In this document: positions 12,879 to 22,816 of the stretch, piece after piece | Layout: each line of letters starts with the position of its first letter | Numbering within the stretch: position 1 is the stretch's first letter | DNA from: Batkoa obscura | Taxonomy: Eukaryota > Entomophthoromycota > Entomophthoromycetes > Entomophthorales > Batkoaceae | Length of the DNA: 35,216 nt | Assembly: GCA_030770535.1 (NCBI GenBank) | Contig: JASVEC010000181.1 | Location: forward strand, 1 to 35,216 | Direction of reading: 5' to 3' | The notes under the pieces: model-generated | Databases searched by the model: none | What the model saw: only the letters and a program-made list of their open reading frames with translations | What the model was told of the DNA's origin: nothing | Position numbers and translations under genes: made by a program

Positions 12879-13231
12879 AGTTAAATAGTTATTATGCTAC
12901 GATCAACCATGGAGCTGGCAAAGCAATATTTTACAAAATACAAGGTATCAAAAAGTATTTACATTCTATTAAACATAATAATAGACTGTATTAATATCCA
13001 ATATCTGATAAATAAATAAAAACGATATAATTTTGATTAAAGTTATAAAGTTTATAAAAAATATAAACCAAAAGATTAACCCCAGCTGTGAAATATTGCT
13101 TTATCAGCTCTAGGATTAGTCATAGCATGCTAATCATTTAACTTGTTTATAAAACTAGTTACAGTTTTGTAATCAACTTGGCTATGATTTACATGTGGGA
13201 CAATCAATTCAGAGATCCTTATTTTGATTTA
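12827..13231. repeat. Diverged fold-back inverted repeat
   Basis: Left arm 12827-12935 resembles the reverse complement of 13088-13231. Shared stretches include CAAAATAAG, GATTGATTGTC, ACAAGTTAAAT and AAAGCAATATT. About 150 bases separate the arms. It lies immediately beyond the right end of the 2.4-kb transposon and is probably the remnant of a further element. Confidence 0.5.
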
Positions 13232-13334
13232 TTATAAGGGTTTTTATCATCTAATTAAAAGGCGTTATCTCCTCTTTTGATATCTATAATTAGTGGCTTA
13301 TAGTAAGGAATAACTACTATCGTGTACTTTATAT

Positions 13335-13433
13335 GGGGGTATTTTTTTTGGCTTCATTATTTTTTCCATCTTTTAAGCACTATTTAAGCGGAAAAATTAT
13401 TAGCAAAATTCTTAAATATAAAGATAGATACCC
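13335..13433 (+). mobile_element. MITE copy B (99 bases, TSD ATAT)
   Basis: Begins GGGGGTATTTTTTTTGG and ends GATACCC. Flanking duplications are ATAT at 13331-13334 and 13434-13437. Orientation is opposite to copy A. Its right end is slightly eroded relative to the family (ACCC for CCCC). Confidence 0.8.
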
Positions 13434-13437
13434 ATAT

Positions 13438-13854
13438 ATAGTTTTCGAATTGAAGTGCAAAGGGGACTCTTCAGCATGATAATCTCAGGCTTTTTGATTG
13501 AACTATTCCCTGGTATTGTACTTTTAATAAAGCCATTAGATCTTTTCGATAATACTTTATATAGATTTTATAATAGCATCATCTATTCTATTTATCTTAC
13601 ATAATCCGTAGCCTATTAAATGTTATTCTTCATAATTCAAGTCTATCTTAGTTACATAAACTAAGACCTCTCGACTTACGACTAGTTAATCAAGCAAAAA
13701 CTGCTTTTAACTCTAACTACTGTACATTAACTTTCACACAGTTTACCTTATAAAAACAACAGAAAATTTAAAAGTTCAATGTTTGGTAAAGCAAGTGTCC
13801 TATTAAATAATAGAAACTAATCATTAAACATTAATATTATTTAAACTATAAATA
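13438..13854. other. Spacer between nested elements
   Basis: No gene and no repeat boundary that I can support. It is slightly less AT-rich than the surrounding DNA at 13440-13700, but every frame is short. Confidence 0.4.
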
Positions 13855-14378
13855 ACTAAGTTAATAAATAGTTGAAAAGTAAGTAGTCATAATAAGTAAA
13901 GACTATCATTGTATTGCTTGTATTATATAAAGATGGCTAATCATAGCTTTGGGACTAATCACTTCTTACTATCCAGTTATTTATTAACTTAGTAATATAT
14001 TAATAATGTAATTGTGATATTAAAATAAACTATTTAATCATTTAATAGCAAATATGTAATATTGGTTATAAAGCAGTCAACAATAAATATTTCTGAATGG
14101 AGTTTCATAAAAATATTTATTTATATACTACAACTTTGATTAATATCAATATGTAGGTTATATTAGTAAAAACCTTGCTAATCTGAGAATTCTTATTAAA
14201 TTTAATAGAAATTCAGCTAACTTACAGTATAAATTATAATAAAATAGTTTAAAACCATGTTGAGTATGTTTGCTTAATAAAAAGTTTATTTTTACAGAAT
14301 TTTAAGTCCTTAGAATATGGGGATGTATTTATTTGCTCGAAAATTGGATAAAAAAATAAAACCAATTCAGGCGTCCCT
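13855..14378 (+). mobile_element. Inverted, diverged copy of the 3' end of the transposon family
   Basis: Read on the minus strand from 14378, this stretch follows the left end of the 2.4-kb transposon (10291-10740): terminus AGGGACGCCTGAATTGG against GGGGTTGTCTGAATTAG, then TATCCAATTTT, TTAAAATTCT, ATACTGTAAGTTAG, CTGCTTTATAACCAA and CATTATTAATATATT in the same order, and finally the TTAATAAATA-bounded segment. I estimate roughly three-quarters identity with small indels. No transposase remnant adjoins it, and I found no opposite terminus, so it is a truncated end. It is older than the 2.4-kb copy or comes from a sister family. Confidence 0.7.
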
Positions 14379-14382
14379 ATAT

Positions 14383-14479
14383 GGAGGTGTTTTTTTTGCT
14401 TCATTACTTTTTCCATCTTTTAAGTACTATTTGAGCGGAAACATTGTTAGTAAAACTCTTAAACACAAAATACATCCCC
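14383..14479 (+). mobile_element. MITE copy C (97 bases, TSD ATAT)
   Basis: Begins GGAGGTGTTTTTTTTGC and ends ACATCCCC, flanked by ATAT at 14379-14382 and 14480-14483. It sits only four bases beyond the terminus of the inverted transposon fragment, so one ATAT serves both. The 62-residue open frame across it (14317-14505) is a by-product. Confidence 0.8.
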
Positions 14480-14622
14480 ATATATTGAAGTATTATCCTT
14501 TTTAAGGAGTTAACTTTTACTAGCAAGCTTTGTTAGTAAACACTTGACTTTTTTGTACCAATTTAAATATCGGGTTATATAAAAATAGTTTATATAGTGA
14601 TATTTTTTTTAATAATTTGATT

Positions 14623-14929
14623 AATTCAATATTTTATTATGGACAGTGTTATATATTTTACACATATTATGTAGATATTAAGGCCATCAAAATGTCGAAT
14701 GAAATTTGAAAAAAGTTTGAAAAAATAAATTTGACACTTTAACATACTTAAGTTTTTTATTATAGAATTAACATGAAATTTGAATATAACAAAATAGGGA
14801 TATTTGTTATTGAATTTTATTACTTTGAATTTCTTCCATTTGTTTTTTATAATATTATAATACTATAAAAACACCTGTATTATCCACTTCATTTTTTTTG
14901 TTTTTTTAAAAGGTATGCGAACTGGTTTC
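14623..14929 (-). repeat. Right 307-base arm of the perfect inverted repeat
   Basis: Exact reverse complement of 8807-9113. The outer end is ACTGGTTTC at 14929, where identity with the left arm stops (T at 14930 against C at 8806). Confidence 0.9.
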
Positions 14930-15339
14930 TACCAATTGTATATTTTATTTTTTATACCTGATGTTTAATATCAACACAAAAAGCCAAGGAAATCATGGAT
15001 TACGTTATTTATTTACTAACCTTGTAAACGCAAGGTAATCAATATAAAATGGGATAAATCCTCATTTAATCTAGCCAAAATTTAAAACAATATTCCAAGA
15101 GTGTAAAAAAACCATATAAGCCGTAACTAGTTTTTGACTTATGATAAATTATATTGTTATATTGGGATTTATTAACCATATGAAGGTAAAATTACAAAGG
15201 TTTTAACATTTAGCTAATACCTTTGTTTATCGTTTTGATTCTTCGCACCTAAAATGAATTTGCTATATGTTTCATTCACATTAAACTTTATGATGCAAAC
15301 AAAAATTATTATAAATGAAGTGACATAAACCAAAGCAAT
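14930..15339. other. Flank of the inverted-arm block, no gene seen
   Basis: AT-rich sequence with only short frames. A weak mirror of the left flank (TATACAAT near the arm) is the only structure noticed. Confidence 0.4.
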
Positions 15340-15970
15340 CAGTTTGATCTAATTACTCCTTTAAACTATGTTCCTACTTTCATTTACTCTTATGCGCTCG
15401 AAACGGTGCCTGGGTATCTGGATATATAGAATCAAATATAATTATGATGTCAAAGCTAACTCAAAGGTATGATATGGTGATTATGCTCACTCATTATTGT
15501 TTAATCCAAAAATAAAGAGATAATAAGACTCTATATCTTACCCATATTAAGAACATTTTAAGCATTGTTTTTTATTAACTTCCCATTAGATAGCTATAGT
15601 TTGAAGGATGATAAGATATTTGCTGATAGCTACTCAGTTGGTGGGCAGTTGTACTTTAGCAATGTTAAATACTACTTAATATATTTGAAATATAATCCGT
15701 TAAGATGAGTCTAATAAGCTATTAAATCAAACCAAAGGTATGATTCAATTTAGGGCACTTTTGATATCAAAATATTAGTTAAACAAAGCATACTATATAG
15801 TTATCAATTTATTGAAGTGATTTTTGATAACAATGAAGTAAATCAATTTAAGGGAATGTATGTACAACATAATATAACTTATGATTTGTCAAATACAAAT
15901 TCGATAAATTTTGTTATTAAAGTATTTATTGATTTTACCTATATACTTACTTTTGTTGATTTACAATAAG
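15340..15970 (+). repeat. Decayed repeat, copy 2 (right of the 6.1-kb block)
   Basis: The part from 15340 to about 15600 aligns by eye with 7985 to about 8230 in the same orientation, sharing for example TGGGTAT followed by TAGAA and a later TCATTAT/ACATTAT patch. A plus frame stays open from about 15755 to 15960, giving residues such as FDNNEVNQFKGMYVQHN. The family is unrecognised. The two copies differ strongly, so duplication is old. Confidence 0.4.
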
Positions 15971-16264
15971 CAGTTGTATTTGTAAAATATTTGTGTAGTA
16001 TTAGAATAAAATAAGAGAATACTGATCATGACGAATTTATACAACATAGTCAAATCCTTATTTATACTAAAGCACAATATGACATCAGTAAAATTACTTC
16101 AAGCTAAGAACATCAGTTTAGTAGCCCTAGCTCTATAGCCCACCTCTAATATTCTAACTCAACTAAAAGTCTTACAAGCCCGTAAAGTCAAATCATTAAC
16201 TAAAATATATAAAGTTTTATTTAAATAATAGAACAAATCCTTTTCAAAGCAACAACTTAATAGT
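15971..16264. other. Downstream flank of the small minus-strand gene
   Basis: No gene recognised. The last ~100 bases probably contain the 3' untranslated region of the gene at 16265-16501. Confidence 0.3.
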
Positions 16265-16501
16265 TTATAATAACAAAGCATAGACTAAACCAAAAGCAAG
16301 GAAAGCATCAGTAACAGTCCAGCTAAATTTTTCATCTTCACCATCTGGTATCTTCTCTTCCTTTTCTTCGGCTTTTAATTCAGCACCTCTTTCCATATGA
16401 AGACTAGCGAGCTCTTGTAGATTTAAATGACTTGAAGAGGTAGCTTCAGTATCATATAGCGATAGTGGGAATGGATTGGTAGTGGTGGCAGTGGACATCA
16501 T
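16265..16501 (-). CDS. Small protein with a C-terminal membrane segment, unknown function
   Basis: A 78-residue single-exon frame starts ATG ATG (start could be residue 1 or 2). The N-terminal third is rich in Ser, Thr and Pro. The middle is strongly charged (ELKAEEKEEKIPDGEDEK), and the last ~20 residues are hydrophobic (WTVTDAFLAFGLVYALLL) and run to the stop. That pattern suggests a tail-anchored or single-pass small membrane protein. Codon use and composition are more balanced than the surrounding AT-rich DNA, and the start is followed upstream by a normal AT-rich leader, which supports a real gene. I do not recognise a family. It stands alone between the repeat block and EMC1. Confidence 0.6.
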   Translation of the reverse strand: MMSTATTTNPFPLSLYDTEATSSSHLNLQELASLHMERGAELKAEEKEEKIPDGEDEKFSWTVTDAFLAFGLVYALLL

Positions 16502-16984
16502 TTTTTATTTGTTTTTGTAATAATAACAACAATTGTAACGGAATAAATTAAAGCTTAATTTCTTTCTTTTTTGTAAAAATAAAATTCAAGTGAAAGAAGA
16601 TGGAGAGTATTTATACTTTTTGTGAAACTTTCTTTCTTAAAGCAAACTAAAATCCCCTGTTTGTCTTTTTTCTCACGCTTGGTTAGCTAGAGTGAGTTTT
16701 TATGCATCCCTGAACTTGTGATTTATAATTTCCCAAGCTTTATATTGCCAATAAAATTCTTACATATCTGATTTAAATTAAACCGATTGGTTTGCTATTA
16801 TCGGTTACTCTTTTACTGAAATATACTGATAAGACCGAACGATTTTTAGATAATGGATCCATTTACCATACTTTTGGGAAATTATTCCTGAATAGAGTGA
16901 TAACTTTTAGCTCAAGTTCTGTTCTTTTGGGGTTTATGAAAGCTATTTTTTGCATCCGAAATAAAGAGCAAACTCAAAGAATTA
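16502..16984. other. Intergenic region upstream of the small gene
   Basis: It holds the presumed promoter of the minus-strand gene at 16501 (CT/AG-rich stretch near 16560-16680). The 70-residue plus frame at 16792-17004 runs into the degenerate repeat and has no recognisable domain. Confidence 0.3.
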
Positions 16985-17165
16985 CCATTTTTAGCCCAAA
17001 ATAATGTATTAAAAGTTAAAAACAAACTATGGTTTTTAGCCCAAAACAAATTATTCTAAATTAGCAAAGCACCACGATTTTCACTCCAAAACAAAAAATA
17101 AATATAACACTTGTTTTATCCCAAAATAACGATTAAAAAACAGCAACTTCTAGCCCAAAACAATA
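16985..17165 (+). repeat. Degenerate tandem repeat with unit containing AGCCCAAAA
   Basis: Five spaced variants of TTTTAGCCCAAAAYAA occur near 16991, 17034, 17080, 17118 and 17149, with a period of about 35-46 bases. The intervening sequence is A-rich and variable. It lies just downstream of the EMC1 stop, in the 3' flank of that gene. Confidence 0.55.
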
Positions 17166-17254
17166 AACAAATTAAAAATGATCATTTCAAGTTGAAAAAT
17201 AATTTTAAAAAATATTTATTCTTTTTCAATGACTCTCCTAATACCAAACATCAT

Positions 17255-20200
17255 TCAGTTTTTTATTGCGTACCTAACAATAAGATTAATAAAACGTTCA
17301 AGATTTTTATCAAAAGCACTTACCATAGGGGAAGTAAAAAAGATAGCTACTGAAAGCAAAAGAATTGTAGCTAACAAGCTAACTTTTGAAAAATCCTCCT
17401 TAAGTAAATCAAATTGCATATTAGGTGAATAAGCTGAAAAAAAGAGATCTAGACCATAAGAAAACAACAAAGTAGTCGATTCGAAATTACTTGCTACTGA
17501 GAGCGTCTTTTTAATACCTGATATCTAATAAATTATTTTTATATAAATATAAAATAAATAATATCATAATATATAGTATTACATCTAACCCATAAGATAT
17601 CACTTTCTTTTCGTTCATTCTTATGATGGGTTGGTATAGCATTGTATTAAATTGATTCTCTTCCTTTTTAATTACTCGAAGTGCATTTAATTCATCCAAT
17701 GAGATTGAAACTATATGATTATTAGGTTCGATTGAAGCTAATATAAATAAATAAATAAATACATTTGAGTATATATAAAGTATGACTTACCTATCAATTC
17801 TTTATCTGTTATACCATTCAATGTATTAGTGATAGATAAAGAGGTAATATTATGTGGGAAAACGTAAGAATTAGAAGCAACATAAGGTGAATTTATATCA
17901 AACGATGAGATAGTATCATTACTGAAATATATAAAATATAATGTAAATAGCGCAATATAATGAAATAGTATAAAACTTACTTTACATGTTTAACATCGGG
18001 TAAATGAGACGTAAACAATTCAATCACATTAAAATTAAAATTTTTATTTTCTATATTAAAATAATGATAAACAAATTGGTTTTCAAATAGTAATAATTGG
18101 ATTTGATTATTATAAACATTTTTATGCTCTACTTGATGTAATTGTTTTCCTGTAATTGAATCAATCAAATAAATAAAACTATTATTGTCTTTATTGATGT
18201 TTTTAGTAATAATGATTAATAAATTGTTATTTAAATACTTATACATTACTCGACGATCACTTAAGATTCTACCCATTGAATTCATTTTATTAATACTTAA
18301 TTCATTGTGCAATACTTGTACAATAACTTGGTCTTTAAATTCTAATTTATAATTCTTTTCTATCTTTTTGTTGTTACTATAATCAATTGAATACCCTGAT
18401 ACTGAATTCTTGTTATGATAATATGAATAATAAATGTCACTTATGTCATTATCATTATTGTTAGGTATTAACCTAATGTTATTGCTATTAATATTAACAA
18501 TACTGAGATAATTGCATAAATGTGTTGGTTCCATAGCGGGCAATAAATTCAATTCAAATTCAACATTATCTTTTTCATTAAAAATAACTTCATTATTAAT
18601 AATACTTCCAGTAAATCCATTGATACGATATAGTGTTAATATTCTATTACTATCTTTAATATGCTCTGCAACAATGCCAATGATGGGTGGTAATTTAATA
18701 CTGGATTCTCTCAATATATACAATTTAACAATACTTTGATTACGAATAAATTTAGTCCATTTAATTTGTCCATTTTTACTTTCGATTGCGTACATCTTAT
18801 TAAACTCGTTCACTGTAATAATTAATTTATTGATTCCTAGTTTATCCATAACAATCACATCTTTCTTATGATTGTTATTGTTATTACTAAAATAAGTTAT
18901 TATATTCATTACAGTAACATACCATCTGTTTATAAAATTGATAATAATATTATTGTTATCACTATTCATTATTTTGTTATGACTTAATTCATTACCATCT
19001 TCAATCGTAAATAAATGTTTCTCTGGTAAATTTAATATTTTGCTAGATTTAATATAACTTAATCCTTCATTGCGGTTCCATTGAGTGTATAATTTATCAT
19101 TCTTATAAATAACACTATTAATACTTCCATCTTCTCTAACTAATACTAATTCAACATCATTGTTACTATCGTAAGCATATAAACTAATTAACCTTCCGAA
19201 TTCTTCATATTTACTTATTTTATCGATTGCTATTTTGATGACATCTTTTGCTTTGCTTAAATAGATACTTTCTTTATCAAAAGAAACTAAGCTGACACTA
19301 TTGTTAAAATAAATTACTTGACTATCCTTATTATTATTATTGAGCTCAAATTTATTAATTAAGTTCAACTTAGTTTCACTATTAATATTTAAATGATAGA
19401 TAATTGTATTTTCGTTAAATAGCACGTAAATTTGATCATTTTCAACAAAAATATTATTGGCTATAACATCATTGTCAATATTAATCGTGTTTAATAATTG
19501 ATTTTGATTTAACAGCTGAACGTTAATTTCCTCTTTATTGTTCCAAATAAAATAAATGGAATTATTAATGCTACTCAACTTGTATTTTATGTTCTCTGAG
19601 CCTTGTTGCTTTATAATGATTTCATTGCTAATTACTTTTCCATCATCCTTATTCAATTTTAAATAATCGATTTGTTCGTTTGATTGAGATACTAGATAAA
19701 TTATATCATTATGTTTAATCATATCCAATAGTTTACTTCAGTTGTTGTAATAACATTAGCATATTTGATATAACGTAATAAAAAAGATATTTACCTTTCA
19801 TTGTCTTCAACATTAAACTTCCAATTCAATTTATGAAACCCAATTTTAACATTAAATAAAAACCTATTGTTAATCAATAACAGCATAACCTCGTCATCGA
19901 TATGTATAGTAATATCATTGATATTATTATTAAATGGAATTTTATAATTAAATAAAATATCTCCGCTATCTAAGTTTACTAATACAATATACTCTCTATT
20001 ATTTTCTTCATTTTGAATACATAGAACTAAAAAATAAATAAAATTAATGACTGATATTAGAGTAGAAAAAACCTACTATCATTTTCAATCAATACATTTT
20101 TGACTGTTCCATATTGAAAATCTGTTCTTCTCCAAACTAAATATAACAAAGTTAAGTTACAACATCTATACAACTATAATATAACAACTTACTCAAATCG

Positions 20201-20456
20201 CCATTTGTATTATTTACTCTACCGATTATGTTTTTTTCTGATAATATAATTTTGTCATTTTGATAGTTAAACATTTGCTTTGGTACACCTACCGTCTTAA
20301 TCTGCCTAACATAATTTATTAAATTCCAACATACATTATAAATAAGATTTTTACTTACCAATCCTTAACACCAGCTTGATCAGAATAGATAGATGTCACC
20401 GTTTGGTTTAACAAAAGTATCAAAAATAAAAACAATAGACTATTTTTAGCTATCAT
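17255..20456 (-). CDS. EMC1: ER membrane protein complex subunit 1
   Basis: EMC1 is the large lumenal subunit of the ER membrane insertase EMC. Exons, in order on the minus strand: 20359-20456, 20193-20305, 20077-20136, 19795-20026, 17981-19735, 17791-17921, 17583-17737 and 17255-17524. The introns are 50-59 bases, all GT-AG, and the total is 2,814 bases (937 residues; human about 990). A signal peptide begins the protein (MIAKNSLLFLFLILLLNQT), followed by the EMC1 start pattern IYSDQAGVKDW and the propeller strand GDLIWRRTDFQYGTV. Typical late motifs are GIVAEH, ILSDRRVMYKYL, LIDSITGKQLHQVEHK, the DUF1620 region (SYVFPHNITSLSIT, ELIGASIEPNN) and ESTTLLFSYGLDLFF. The single membrane helix is VSLLATILLLSVAIFFTSP, followed by a short cytosolic tail. 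The middle is unusually rich in Asn, Ile and Lys, consistent with AT-driven drift. Start chosen as the only ATG giving a signal peptide. Divergent from BUD23. Confidence 0.93.
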
Positions 20457-20653
20457 TTTTTAATATTATTATACTATTTTATATTACAATGATAAAAAAT
20501 TATAAAAATATTCAACTTTGTCATTCTTTGACTAAACTTTGGTTTATTGGCTTTATTTTCGAATTTCAATCTTATTGGACAGATTTTCACCCTCGATAAT
20601 CTGGAATTTATTCCCAAAGCTAAATATCTAAAACATTAACTTTTTTTATAAAA
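20457..20653. promoter_or_regulatory. Shared divergent promoter of EMC1 and BUD23
   Basis: The 197 bases between two ATGs pointing outward must hold both promoters. It contains two ATTGG motifs (inverse CCAAT) at about 20546-20577, followed by a T-rich tract before the BUD23 start. Assignment of these motifs is inference. Confidence 0.45.
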
Positions 20654-21752
20654 ATGAGTAGACCGGAACATCAAGGCCCACCAGAACATGTAAGACTAAC
20701 CAGCCCTTATTAAACTTCAAGAAACTAATCTCTATTAAAAAGGTATACAATGAGTTAGAAGCCAGCAAATACACTGCAAAGTAATTGATCCTCAATTTTA
20801 ATTAAACAATTAATAATAAATCCCATAAAATAGCACTCGTATAGCTGAGATTCAAGCCGAGATGGCATTACGAGCTTTAGAGTTATTAAACTTACCCGAA
20901 GAACAACCTAGTTATTTACTTGATATTGGTTGTGGTTCTGGTTTATCGGGTGAAATTTTAGAAGAAGAAGGTCATTTTTGGGTTGGCTTTGATATCTCGC
21001 CTTCTATGTTAAGTAAGCATTGATTTTCTATCTCGACTATTTGAAACTAATTCAAAAAAATAGACGTTGCTGTAGAGCGTGAAGTGGAAGGTGATTTATT
21101 TTTGCAAGATGCTGGACAGGGTTTAAGTTTTAGACCTGGTACTTTTGATGGCGCTATTAGGTAAAGAATATCTTTATTTATCTAAATAGAAATGTAATAA
21201 TGACCTCCCCCTAAGTATTTCAGTACTTCAATGGCTATGTAATGCGGATAAAAACAGTCATGTCCCATGGAAACGACTAAACCATTTTTTTACTACTTTA
21301 TTTATGTGTTTAAAAAAAGGGGCCAGAGCAGTTTTTCAGTTTTATCCTGAAAATGATGAACAATTACAGATGATAATGAGTGCAGCAATGAAGTGCGGTT
21401 TCACTGGTGGTTTAGTTATTGATTACCCCAATAGTAGAAAAGCTAGAAAACATTATCTTTGTTTATTTGCAGGACAATCGAATGATCCTTTACCTCAAGC
21501 CAAAGGTATGGAACAAGGCGAATTAGAGGTTGGATATTCTAAGAAAAGGTAAAGAAATAGTGTAATTTAATAATTTTATAGTGCTAAATGTTTTTTTTAT
21601 TTAGAATTAAGAATCATAGAAAGAGTAAACTTGAAGCTAAAATTAAAGGGAAAGATTGGATTATGAAAAAGAAAGAATCAGCAAGAGCTAAAGGGGTCAA
21701 GGTGGCTAAAGACTCTAAATATACAGGTAGAAAACGTAGACCTAAATTTTAA
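20654..21752 (+). CDS. BUD23: 18S rRNA (guanine-N7) methyltransferase Bud23
   Basis: Bud23 (WBSCR22 in animals) methylates a guanine at N7 in 18S rRNA and acts in 40S export, stabilised by Trm112. Exons are 20654-20689, 20743-20780, 20834-21012, 21064-21160, 21216-21548 and 21605-21752, giving 831 bases (276 residues; yeast 275). The start [12 protein letters not shown] and [11 protein letters not shown] match the family N terminus. The S-adenosylmethionine motif I is [14 protein letters not shown], followed by [22 protein letters not shown] and the [14 protein letters not shown] motif split by an intron. [11 protein letters not shown] and [16 protein letters not shown] are family hallmarks. 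The basic C-terminal tail with [11 protein letters not shown] is conserved in all Bud23 proteins. All six exons stay in frame. The last exon is followed by a T-rich 3' region. Confidence 0.96.
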
Positions 21753-22144
21753 ATGGATTATGTTCGTATAGATGTTGATAGACTATTTTTATTTTTTTTT
21801 GATTAAATTCTATAATTATTTACAATATAGCTTTAACTTTTTTATGGGTGTTTTGTAAATTATTTTATGTTTAAGTCTTATTAGTAGAATAAAGATTTTT
21901 ATACAATTACGATTTTAATGTATTATGTATTATTAATTTTATATTAACTCTTTTTTTGTCATAGTTTAGTTTCTTACATATTATGAGTTTATATTCATAT
22001 TCATATGATCAATTTAACATAATCAAATAAAATTGGCATAATTTCTTGGTTATAAGGAATAAAAAGGATCAAAATGACGTCAATAAACTTTCAAAAGTGT
22101 TAAAAAGTTCCCAAAGTCAACAGTCACTCTTTTTTTATAAGAAA
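21753..22144. other. Intergenic region between BUD23 and the RPEL gene
   Basis: 392 bases that hold the BUD23 3' region and the RPEL-gene promoter. No other feature seen. Confidence 0.4.
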
Positions 22145-22816
22145 ATGCCAGGTAAATTCAATAACTAATAAGCACAGAATTATTGTTTAATAACTTAGAA
22201 TCCTTAGACTCAAGTAACGTCGTACCAAGTGAAAAGCTTAATCATTTAATTAATAACCGTCCAAAACCGGAGGAATTAGTTGATAAAAACATTTTAAAAG
22301 GTGAATTAATCTTAATTAATAAATTATCTTTAAACTAACGCCAACTTATCGAATAGACTCTAGCTTAGCCCCTAGTTTACAAGCAGCTAAACATGAATTA
22401 GCTAAACACCAATTGGCGGATAAACTAGAACATAAGATCCATGCTCGTCCTGACAAGGAAGATCTTATCAATCATAATATTTTAAAGGACACTACTGCAG
22501 CACCTAGTTTACAAGGTGCTCAAAAGGAGTTAGAAAAACATCGGTTAGTAGATAAATTGGAGCACAAGATTCACGCTAGACCAGATAAAGAAGATCTTAT
22601 TAATCATAATATTTTAAAAGGTAATGAAAAGATCATAATTTAAATCATTGATTGTTGAATTTGATTTTTTTAGAAAGTAATATTGATCCTTCTTTACTGA
22701 GTAAAAAAATGGAGTTGGAGCGTCATCAATTAGAAAATCAATTGGATAAGAAGATCTCAAGTCGACCAGATCAGCAAGAAATTGAACGTAAGTTTTTAAA
22801 TGAAGAACATGCGTAA
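22145..22816 (+). CDS. RPEL-repeat protein with four repeats
   Basis: RPEL motifs bind monomeric G-actin in animal MRTF and Phactr proteins. Here four exons (22145-22151, 22199-22300, 22357-22620, 22674-22816) encode 171 residues. Exon 1 is a tiny start ATG CCA G; joining gives MPESLDSS. The repeats are: 1, LNHLINNRPKPEELVDKNIL (about residues 16-35); 2 and 3, almost identical copies of KLEHKIHARPDKEDLINHN (about residues 58-80 and 101-123); 4, LDKKISSRPDQQEIERKFL (about 148-167). Repeats 1-3 carry the RP and the trailing NIL signature; repeat 4 is the most diverged, with SRPDQQ. Each repeat is preceded by a Leu/Lys/His-rich linker, suggesting helices. There is no SAP, PP1-binding or membrane segment. 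Exon borders fall at the ends of repeats, so the gene probably grew by repeat duplication. Actin binding is inferred from the family. Confidence 0.85.

Larger units (their letters stand above)
8807..14929. mobile_element. 6.1-kb block bounded by perfect 307-base inverted arms, containing nested DNA transposons
   Basis: The left arm (8807-9113) and right arm (14623-14929) are exact reverse complements over all 307 bases with no indel. Identity stops abruptly at both the inner and outer edges. Between the arms lie MITE copies A, B and C, a 2.4-kb transposon, an inverted fragment of a second transposon, and fold-back repeats. I see no target-site duplication next to the arms (left flank ends CAGTC, right flank begins TACCA), although TATACAAT occurs a few bases outside both arms in mirror orientation. 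It could be a recent element with long terminal inverted repeats that carries older insertions, two copies of a short repeat in opposite orientation, or a gene-conversion or assembly product. No capsid, polymerase or integrase gene is visible, so I do not assign it to a virus-like class. Confidence 0.55.

Noticed and set aside
14319-14378. Possible separate 60-base element starting GGGGATGTATTTATTTG
   Set aside because: Alignment with 10291-10370 shows this is simply the diverged outer part of the inverted transposon fragment.
14317-14505. 62-residue plus-strand open frame
   Set aside because: It crosses from the inverted transposon fragment into MITE C, so it is a chance frame over two noncoding repeats.
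17229-17432. Overlapping plus-strand frames at 17111-17432
   Set aside because: They are shadows of the EMC1 last exon and the adjacent A-rich repeat.
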